NCBI GenBank assembly: GCA_964473245.1
Contig: CAYYOL010000008.1
Location: 4,560-68,559 of the forward strand
DNA from: CAYZJV01 sp964473245
GTDB lineage: Bacteria > Spirochaetota > Spirochaetia > Sphaerochaetales > Sphaerochaetaceae
DNA length: 64,000 nucleotides
Direction: 5' to 3'
Position 1 is the stretch's first letter; each line of letters begins with the position of its first letter. The translations under genes were made by a program, and so were the position numbers. Below, one piece after another: positions 52,334 through 58,770 of the stretch. The notes beneath the pieces were generated by a model, which saw only the letters and a program-made list of their open reading frames with translations, did no database searches and was not told the origin of the DNA.

Positions 52334-54343
52334 ATGGTAATCGATGTAGTCTACAATATTTCACTTTTGCTCACGGTGGGTGTGATCTTCGCAGTATACC
52401 CTATGAAGCGGATGCGTCTCGATCGGGTGCATCGGGTCCTGGTTGGATTCATCATCGCTGCAGTGGGGTTGCTTATCATGTCTCGTCCTGCCGTGTTTGC
52501 CGAGGGGATCGTCTTTGATGGAAGATCGATTCTCCTTGGTACGGTCGGCATGTTCTTCGGAGCCATACCTGTTTCGATCGCAGCAGTCTTTATGATCCCC
52601 TATCGAATCATGATGGGTGGTGATGGAGCGATCACCGGCGTTCTGGTTACTCTCTCTGCAAGCGCCATTGGGTCATACTGGCACTACCGTCGATTCAACA
52701 CCTTCATAAAGCGAGGTCGCATCTCCCACCTCGAACTCTATCTGGTTGGTCTCATAGTTCATGTCGTCATGATACTCAGCATGTTATTCTTTCCACGGGA
52801 GTTGTGGCGTTCTACCTTCCTGTACATGACCATTCCAGTTCTCGGTATCTATCCGCTCGGATTCTATCTCTTCTCCATGTTGCTCTATCGGCAACTGCAT
52901 AGAGTCGTTATCACCGAGCAACTACAGCAGAGTGAACGGCGGTTCAAGTTGATGTTCGAACAGGCACCGATTGGGATCACCGTGACCGATTCTGTATCCG
53001 GCAAGGCTCTTGAGGTGAACAGGGCTTTCCTGGATATCATTCGTATGACCCGGGATGAGTTTGCCCAAGTCACCTGGATCGATATAACGCATCCTGACGA
53101 TCTTGAAGACGATAAGATGATGATGAAGAGCCTGATTGCGAATGAGATCGATTCCTACCACATGGATAAACGGTATCGTCGACCCGATGGATCGTATGTG
53201 TGGGCTCATATGGCGATCACCGCTATCAACTCGGAGACATCTGATGAGCCGTTGCATTTGTGCATGGTCATGGATATCACGGCGCGTAAGGAGATGGAAT
53301 CGGCTATCCTCTGGGCGAATCGACACGATGTTCTCACCGGAATTGAAAATCGACAGTCGTTCGAGGAGCAGATTGAAGTTTGCGACAAGGCTCGAAGGTA
53401 TCCGTTGAGTGTGCTGATAGGGGATTTGAACGGTTTGAAGGTCGTGAACGATGCATTCGGAAGAGAGACAGGCGACGACCTGCTCATTGCAACGGCGAAG
53501 GTTTTGCAGCGGCATACAGAGCATCTAGGAGTCTGTGCTCGTATCGGTGGCGATGAATTTGGAATCATGCTCCCCGAGACAGAAGAGGATGCTGCGTGGC
53601 GCGTTGCAGAACAGTTGCAGGCTGCAATCGGTGAGTTGAGCGTTCGGGGAGTCCGGATGACTATGTCCTTCGGTGTTGCCACCAAACGTTCTCAGGGCGA
53701 GAGTCTGAACGAGATTTCGAAGCAAGCGGAGAATATGTTGAGCCGAAGTAAGCTCACCGAAAGTCCCAGCGCGCATAGCAGGGCGGTCCACACGATCATA
53801 AATACCCTTCATGAGAAGAATCGGAGAGAGGAGTTGCATTCCCGTAGAGTAAGTGTACTGAGTGTGCGCCTTGCCGAGGCAGCCAAGATGGGAGCGAAAG
53901 AGATCACCGAGATGCGCACCGCAGGACTGCTGCATGATATCGGGAAGATCGCAATCGACGAGGCAATCTTGAACAAAGTCGGAAAGCTTACCGCGCAAGA
54001 GTGGGAAGAGGTCAAACGACACCCCGAAACAGGGTGGCACATCCTCGGTTCAGTCGGTGAATTGGGTGAACTTGCTACCTACGTACTATCACATCACGAG
54101 AGGATGGATGGAAAGGGGTACCCACGTGGACTGAAGGGAGATGCTATTCCGATCCCTGCACGAATCATAGCCATAGCAGATGCATACGATGCGATGACAG
54201 CTGAGAGAACCTACCGCAAGACTATTTCCAATCGTGCAGCGGCAAGTGAGTTGAAACGGTGTGCAGGAACCCAATTCGATGCGGACCTTGCTCGACTGTT
54301 CGTCGAGCAGGTCCTCGATATGGAGTGGGATGCTTTGGATTAG
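52334..54343 (+). CDS. Membrane PAS-GGDEF-HD-GYP protein
   Basis: A 669-residue protein. The first 200 residues hold six hydrophobic stretches resembling the 5TM or 7TM sensor modules of cyclases (ISLLLTVGVIFAVYP, TVGMFFGAIPVSIAAVFMIPYRIMMGGDGAI). Then come a PAS domain (about 210-325), GGDEF (about 335-490, with RIGGDEFGIML intact) and HD-GYP (about 500-669) with HSRRV, LLHDIGKIAID, KRHPETGWHIL and HHERMDGKGYPRGL. It is the last of three c-di-GMP genes on this strand, 7 bp after the second, and the end of the cluster. MGGDGAI, in the fifth stretch, resembles a 5TMR-LYT-type motif. Confidence 0.9.
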   Translation: MVIDVVYNISLLLTVGVIFAVYPMKRMRLDRVHRVLVGFIIAAVGLLIMSRPAVFAEGIVFDGRSILLGTVGMFFGAIPVSIAAVFMIPYRIMMGGDGAITGVLVTLSASAIGSYWHYRRFNTFIKRGRISHLELYLVGLIVHVVMILSMLFFPRELWRSTFLYMTIPVLGIYPLGFYLFSMLLYRQLHRVVITEQLQQSERRFKLMFEQAPIGITVTDSVSGKALEVNRAFLDIIRMTRDEFAQVTWIDITHPDDLEDDKMMMKSLIANEIDSYHMDKRYRRPDGSYVWAHMAITAINSETSDEPLHLCMVMDITARKEMESAILWANRHDVLTGIENRQSFEEQIEVCDKARRYPLSVLIGDLNGLKVVNDAFGRETGDDLLIATAKVLQRHTEHLGVCARIGGDEFGIMLPETEEDAAWRVAEQLQAAIGELSVRGVRMTMSFGVATKRSQGESLNEISKQAENMLSRSKLTESPSAHSRAVHTIINTLHEKNRREELHSRRVSVLSVRLAEAAKMGAKEITEMRTAGLLHDIGKIAIDEAILNKVGKLTAQEWEEVKRHPETGWHILGSVGELGELATYVLSHHERMDGKGYPRGLKGDAIPIPARIIAIADAYDAMTAERTYRKTISNRAAASELKRCAGTQFDADLARLFVEQVLDMEWDALD

Positions 54344-54352
54344 CCTCCCGGT

Positions 54353-54820
54353 TCAAGTCGCTGGTGCAACTTCGAGAATAGCAATAAGGTCCTCCGGTTC
54401 TAGGCGGTAGCTTGATCCTTTTCCCTCATAGAAGCCGTGGTCTCTCACGAAATGGATGTGCAGATCGGTATAAACCACTTCCCGTCCGAGCCGCTTGTTT
54501 ACAACCGTGGTGTTCACTTTCTCATACATACCGGGTCCACCGAATGGTGAAGGGAGTTTTCCTCGAACCGAGTCCACGCGTACATCGAAATGATCATCGA
54601 CTCCCATGAATTCTCCCAGCCCATCCAAACCAATGTCACGGAAGTATTGCATCCGTTCGGCAATCTGCTGGTGTGTGACCTCGGCACGACGGACGGTTGC
54701 GTCATCGGCATTGAGAATATCGATCAGCTTCCTGTTGTCAGTTCCCAGAAACCCTTCAAGGGTGATCACTCCGGGGGCCATTTGCCGTTGTATTGCATCG
54801 TAACCTGGTGTTTGTTTCAT
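54353..54820 (-). CDS. Conserved-looking protein of unknown function, end of the nqr operon
   Basis: A 155-residue soluble protein with no signal peptide. I do not recognise a family. Visible features are an N-terminal APGVITLEGFLGTDNRKLIDILNAD, an internal DDHFDVRVDSVRGKLPSPFGGPG and a His-rich YTDLHIHFVRDHGFYEGKGSSYRLEPEDL, all evenly composed and not low-complexity. The ATG at 54820 has AAAAAGGAG before it. It follows nqrF by 20 bp on the same strand, so it is probably part of the operon. Candidate roles, for example flavin insertion or sodium-pump assembly, are guesses only. Confidence 0.75.
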   Translation of the reverse strand: MKQTPGYDAIQRQMAPGVITLEGFLGTDNRKLIDILNADDATVRRAEVTHQQIAERMQYFRDIGLDGLGEFMGVDDHFDVRVDSVRGKLPSPFGGPGMYEKVNTTVVNKRLGREVVYTDLHIHFVRDHGFYEGKGSSYRLEPEDLIAILEVAPAT

Positions 54821-54840
54821 TATGCAACTCCTTTTTCCTA

Positions 54841-55944
54841 TCAGGCGAACTTGTCGAAGTAGATTCGTTCTTCCGGCATGCCAAGCTCTTTGAGCACTTT
54901 CACACAGGCATCTATCATGCCCGGACTTCCACAGAGATAGGCCTCTGCTTCAGATGCGTTCTCAGCCATCCGTTTGACGACATCGGTTATGAGTCCCGTC
55001 TCACCTGTCCAGTTGTCCTCGGGTTGCGGTTCGCTGAGCGCCGGGATGAACTTGAAGTCCTTCATTCGCTCTTCGAGTTCTTTCATTTCGTCTAACAGGA
55101 ATAGATCCTTACCAGTTCGTGCTCCAAAAAAGTATCTTGCCGTCCTTGGACTCTCGTGTTCGGCCATGTCGAGCAATATTGACTTCAACGGAGCCATTCC
55201 CGATCCTCCTGCAATGCAAATGATGTCCCGATCGGTGTCTCGCAGAAAGAACTCTCCGTAGGGGCCATTCACCATGACCGTATCGCCCTCTTTCAGATGT
55301 TTATGGACATACGTCGTGCAGATACCGTTCGGAACGAGTCGTATCTCGAGTTCTATATGGTTGGTATCGCTCGGTACCGAGGCCATGGAGTAGGCTCGGT
55401 AGACCGGTTCATCGGTGAGCTCATACTCAGGGACCTGGAACTGAATGAACTGACCGGCCTTCATTTCGATTTCGGGAGGATCTTCCAATTTGAGGCGCAC
55501 CTCTTTGATATCGTGCGTAAGGTCTCGAATGCTCTCCACTGTGGTGGTGAACTGACGGACGGAGAAGAGTTCCTCGGGAATCTTGATTGCAACGTCGTTT
55601 TTGACCTTGAATTGACAGGAGAGTCGGATATTGTCGCTTCTCTCCTCCTCCGAGATCCAGGGGAGCTCTGTTGGCAGATAGTTTCCTCCACCTTCTAACA
55701 CCTGCACCTTGCACAGCCCACAGGATCCTCTTCCACCACAGGCACTGGGAATGAAGACTCCCTCGTTGTTCAATGCCTTGAGCAGCGGCTGGCCCCCGAG
55801 TACCTCGAGTTCCTTCTTGTCGTTGATGGTAATCTTCACCACACCGTAGTTTCCTACGGTTGCATCGGCGATCACCATGAGCAGGGCGAGCACGACGGCA
55901 ATCAGGGTAATGATCAGTACGCTTATGAGTAGTGTTGCTATCAT
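54841..55944 (-). CDS. nqrF: Nqr-type complex subunit F, NADH dehydrogenase
   Basis: The NADH-oxidising subunit of the sodium-translocating NADH:quinone reductase. In 367 residues: one membrane helix (about 3-30), a 2Fe-2S ferredoxin domain with PSACGGRGSCGLCKVQV and a fourth Cys in LSCQFKV, and a ferredoxin-reductase domain with RAYSMAS for FAD and CIAGGSGMAPLKSIL for NADH. It is about 40 residues shorter than the Vibrio protein. NqrF is what separates Nqr from Rnf, whose NADH subunit is RnfC. The ATG follows CTAGGAGGG. Confidence 0.93.
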   Translation of the reverse strand: MIATLLISVLIITLIAVVLALLMVIADATVGNYGVVKITINDKKELEVLGGQPLLKALNNEGVFIPSACGGRGSCGLCKVQVLEGGGNYLPTELPWISEEERSDNIRLSCQFKVKNDVAIKIPEELFSVRQFTTTVESIRDLTHDIKEVRLKLEDPPEIEMKAGQFIQFQVPEYELTDEPVYRAYSMASVPSDTNHIELEIRLVPNGICTTYVHKHLKEGDTVMVNGPYGEFFLRDTDRDIICIAGGSGMAPLKSILLDMAEHESPRTARYFFGARTGKDLFLLDEMKELEERMKDFKFIPALSEPQPEDNWTGETGLITDVVKRMAENASEAEAYLCGSPGMIDACVKVLKELGMPEERIYFDKFA

Positions 55945-55953
55945 GTTTCCCTC

Positions 55954-56547
55954 CTAGGAGATGTTAATCATGCCGGTGAATCCCATAAAGGCCATGGCCA
56001 TGAAGCCGGCGATAACGAGCGCTATACCCGCACCTTCAAGTCCGGGAGGAATCTTTGCTGTTCGCAACCGCTGTCTGATTCCTGCCATGGCAAGAATCGC
56101 GAGCAACCAGCCGAGTCCGCTTCCGAGACCGAAGAAGAAGCTGGTGATAAAGGAGTACTCCCGAATCACCATGAATAGCGAAACACCGAGGATGGCACAG
56201 TTTACGGTTATGAGCGGCAGGAATATACCGAGTGCGAAGTAGAGGCCTTCGCTGTACCGTTCGATTACCATCTCAATGAGTTGCACGAAGGCAGCAATCA
56301 CTATGATGAATACGATAAATCGGAGGTATTCAAGCTGGAATGGGACCAGAAGAAAGTGGTAGACCACCCAGTTGATTGCGGTAGTGACAGCGAGCACGAA
56401 TGTCACGGCTATGCCGAGGCCTGCGGAAGTCTCCAGTTCTTTCGAAACGGAGAGGAAGGAGCACATGCCGAGATAGTTCGTCAGTAGAATGTTGTTGGTG
56501 AAGATCGCTGCAAAGAACACAGCTAATGGGAATAGAAACTCACTCAT
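55954..56547 (-). CDS. nqrE: Nqr-type complex subunit E
   Basis: A 197-residue integral subunit with six helices, homologous to RnfA: FFAAIFTNNILLTNYLGMCSFL, then GIFLPLITVNCAILGVSLF and FFGLGSGLGWLLAI. Paired with NqrD it holds a membrane 2Fe-2S centre formed by Cys residues in the LGMC and VNCA regions. Both Cys are present here. The ATG at 56547 lies inside the nqrD end, 8 bp overlap; the longer frame upstream is not used. Confidence 0.93.
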   Translation of the reverse strand: MSEFLFPLAVFFAAIFTNNILLTNYLGMCSFLSVSKELETSAGLGIAVTFVLAVTTAINWVVYHFLLVPFQLEYLRFIVFIIVIAAFVQLIEMVIERYSEGLYFALGIFLPLITVNCAILGVSLFMVIREYSFITSFFFGLGSGLGWLLAILAMAGIRQRLRTAKIPPGLEGAGIALVIAGFMAMAFMGFTGMINIS

Positions 56548-57151
56548 TGCTTCCCTCCTTGAAGAATGCTTCTCGGGCAATCCACATGAAAATGGCAAGC
56601 ATGAAGAATCCGCCAGGAGGCATGACCATGATTGCCCAACCGGTCCACCAAGAACCGAGGATCTGGAATCCGAACAGTGTTCCCGTACCCAGCAGTTCGC
56701 GGAAGAATGCAATGACCAGCAGTACATAGGCGTAACCGATACCGCTTGCAAAACCGTCGATCAGTGAAAGGCTAGGTTTGTTCTGCATGGCAAATGCCTC
56801 GATACGTCCCATGACGATGCAGTTTGTGATTATGAGACCGACATAGGGTCCCAGTTGCCTCCACATATCAGGATAGAAGGCTTTTAGGACGATATCCACG
56901 ATGATTACATAGGTTGCTATCACCATGGTCTCGACCATCATACGAATTCTCGATGGAATTGCTTTTCTCAGTAGCGAGATCGTCCAGCTGGAGAGTGCCA
57001 AGGTGAAAATGACGCCGAGGCTCATGACCACTGTGTTGTCCAGCTTGTTCGTAACCGCCAGTGTTGAACAGATTCCGAGAATCTGCGCAAATACTGGATT
57101 ATCTTTCCCCAACGGGGCCAAAAATGTTTTCTTAACCATTCCCGGTGCCAT
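56540..57151 (-). CDS. nqrD: Nqr-type complex subunit D
   Basis: A 203-residue six-helix subunit homologous to RnfE. It has the Cys-bearing ILGICSTLAVTNKLDNTVVMSLG and GLIITNCIVMGRIEAFA regions, symmetrical to those in NqrE. KKTFLAPLGKDNPVFAQ at the start is the usual NqrD opening (RnfE opens differently). It follows nqrC by 1 bp and overlaps nqrE. Confidence 0.93.
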   Translation of the reverse strand: MAPGMVKKTFLAPLGKDNPVFAQILGICSTLAVTNKLDNTVVMSLGVIFTLALSSWTISLLRKAIPSRIRMMVETMVIATYVIIVDIVLKAFYPDMWRQLGPYVGLIITNCIVMGRIEAFAMQNKPSLSLIDGFASGIGYAYVLLVIAFFRELLGTGTLFGFQILGSWWTGWAIMVMPPGGFFMLAIFMWIAREAFFKEGSNE

Positions 57152-57152
57152 A

Positions 57153-57746
57153 TTACTGCCCCCTTGCTATCGAGTCGCTCTCGGCGACGGCTCTGTTTAT
57201 TATGTCTCTGAATGCTTCACTGGTACGTGTAGCACCTGTTATGGCATCCATTTCATCATCTGCCTCGCTGGTTCCTTCTTCCACCATGCGGAAGGGGCCT
57301 TGTCTACCGATGAACTGTCCGGTGAACCAGGCCTCTTCGATGCGAGCTCCCAATCCCGGTGTCTCGTTCTGGCTTACAATCGATACACCACTGAGCGTGG
57401 TGAGATCATCTTCAAAGCCGACCATGACGGTGATCGGTCCCCATAATCCTGGACCTATGATCTGACGAACGTAGCGGAGCGAGCCATCCGGCCGTTCCAC
57501 ATGATAGATGTCCTGCTGTACGGACACACCATCTTCGAAGAGTGCAGCCACCGATGCAGGTTGCCCATCGTGATCTACCCCTGCAGCGTCGAGCACACTT
57601 CTCCAGACGAAGAACTGTTCATTCGTCTGCACCCGTTCGAGCGTGGTCAAATGGAGCGTCGCTGTGACAAGGATGCACGCGATGGATACGAGTGCCATGA
57701 CCACAATCGGGTGAATTCTTCTCGTGTAGAAACTCTGAGTCTTCAT
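57153..57746 (-). CDS. nqrC: Nqr-type complex subunit C, FMN-binding
   Basis: A 197-residue protein: one N-terminal helix (about 12-30) and an FMN-binding domain with DAITGATRTSEAF near residue 175. The Thr of TGAT is the covalent FMN attachment residue in this family. It is homologous to RnfG but has the shorter Nqr N-terminus. It overlaps nqrB by an ATGA junction. It is about 60 residues shorter than the Vibrio NqrC. Confidence 0.92.
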   Translation of the reverse strand: MKTQSFYTRRIHPIVVMALVSIACILVTATLHLTTLERVQTNEQFFVWRSVLDAAGVDHDGQPASVAALFEDGVSVQQDIYHVERPDGSLRYVRQIIGPGLWGPITVMVGFEDDLTTLSGVSIVSQNETPGLGARIEEAWFTGQFIGRQGPFRMVEEGTSEADDEMDAITGATRTSEAFRDIINRAVAESDSIARGQ

Positions 57747-58699
57747 GCAGCACCCCCTGCCTGAGCCTTTGCCTTCGCTTTCCGTTTCGCCTTCATCTGC
57801 TTGAAATAGTGATCGAACAGTGGTCCGAACATATTCACCAGCAGGATTGCGAATGTAACTCCTTCGGCCCAGTTAGCGAACACTCGGATAACTACGGTGA
57901 GCAGGCCGAACAAAGCCCCATACACCCATCTGCCGATATCGGTTGACTGTGACGATGAGATCGGATCTGTGACCATGAAGAAAGCACCGAGGAGAAAGCT
58001 ACCGCTGAGAAGTGCATACAACGGGTCGGATGCATTCGGGTTTCCTCCGAGCCAGAGTATGGTCTGCAGAACGAGGAATCCTAGAATGGATCCTGCGACT
58101 ATCTTCCAGTTTGCTGCCTTCTTGTAGATGATCCAAGCTCCACCGAGCACGATAAGAAGTGCAGAGGTTTCACCGAACGAGCCACTGACCGTTCCGAGTA
58201 GGAGTTCTAGATACGAAGCAGATCCGGTTGCCATTGAAGTTGCGGCAGAGACACTGTCTGCAGTTGTTAGCCAGGTTCCAAAGCCCGCGGGGAACCAGTT
58301 CAAGGTGCTCTGTGGGAGCAGAAATCGTGCTGTGAGGGGAACTCCGAAGCTGATATAGACAAAAGCACGAGCGGTGATCGCGGGGTTGAAAACGTTCTTT
58401 CCGAATCCCCCGAACACCATTTTCCCGAACACGATTCCGAATGCGATTCCAACTGCAGCTATCCAGAGTGGAACGCCTGGTGGTAAGGAGAGTGCGAAGA
58501 GCACGCACGAAACGAAGACCGACTCGGTAACTTTCAGCTTGTACCGTCTCGCCATGAGCCACTCGCTCAATAGTCCCGATGCCACCACTACCGAGAGGAC
58601 GGCTAGGAAGCGCCACCCATACAGGTAGATGGATGCAAGACACAATGGAGATAATGCGAACAGGACATTTCGCATTACCTGTTGTTTTTGGATGTTCAC
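57743..58699 (-). CDS. nqrB: Nqr-type complex subunit B
   Basis: A membrane subunit with ten or so helices, homologous to RnfD, about 318 residues here against about 410 in Vibrio. FGGFGKNVFNPAITARAFVYISFGVP and SVSAATSMATGSASY are seen; in relatives the Thr of a SGAT-like motif carries covalent FMN, here SAAT. The GTG at 58699 is chosen over the ATG at 58723 because AGGGAGGAAATC precedes the GTG and because a good -10 box covers the ATG, so transcription would begin after it. It is the first gene of the operon; nqrA is missing. Confidence 0.88.
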   Translation of the reverse strand: MNIQKQQVMRNVLFALSPLCLASIYLYGWRFLAVLSVVVASGLLSEWLMARRYKLKVTESVFVSCVLFALSLPPGVPLWIAAVGIAFGIVFGKMVFGGFGKNVFNPAITARAFVYISFGVPLTARFLLPQSTLNWFPAGFGTWLTTADSVSAATSMATGSASYLELLLGTVSGSFGETSALLIVLGGAWIIYKKAANWKIVAGSILGFLVLQTILWLGGNPNASDPLYALLSGSFLLGAFFMVTDPISSSQSTDIGRWVYGALFGLLTVVIRVFANWAEGVTFAILLVNMFGPLFDHYFKQMKAKRKAKAKAQAGGAA

Positions 58700-58721
58700 G
58701 ATTTCCTCCCTGATTTTCTCC

Positions 58722-58750
58722 ATTGTACAGCATTTTATGGAATCTGTAAA
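58722..58750 (-). promoter_or_regulatory. Promoter of the nqrBCDEF operon
   Basis: Minus strand TTTACA (58750-58745), 17-bp spacer, TACAAT (58727-58722). The -10 box overlaps the upstream in-frame ATG at 58723-58721, which argues that nqrB starts at the GTG at 58699. The promoter lies within 50 bp after the dnaE2 stop. Confidence 0.65.
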
Positions 58751-58770
58751 AATTTTAACACGAGTTTTTT

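Noticed and set aside
54841..58723. Rnf rather than Nqr identity of the sodium-pump operon
   Set aside because: NqrF (ferredoxin plus FAD/NADH domains with an N-terminal helix) is present and RnfB/RnfC are not; NqrD and NqrC have Nqr-type starts.
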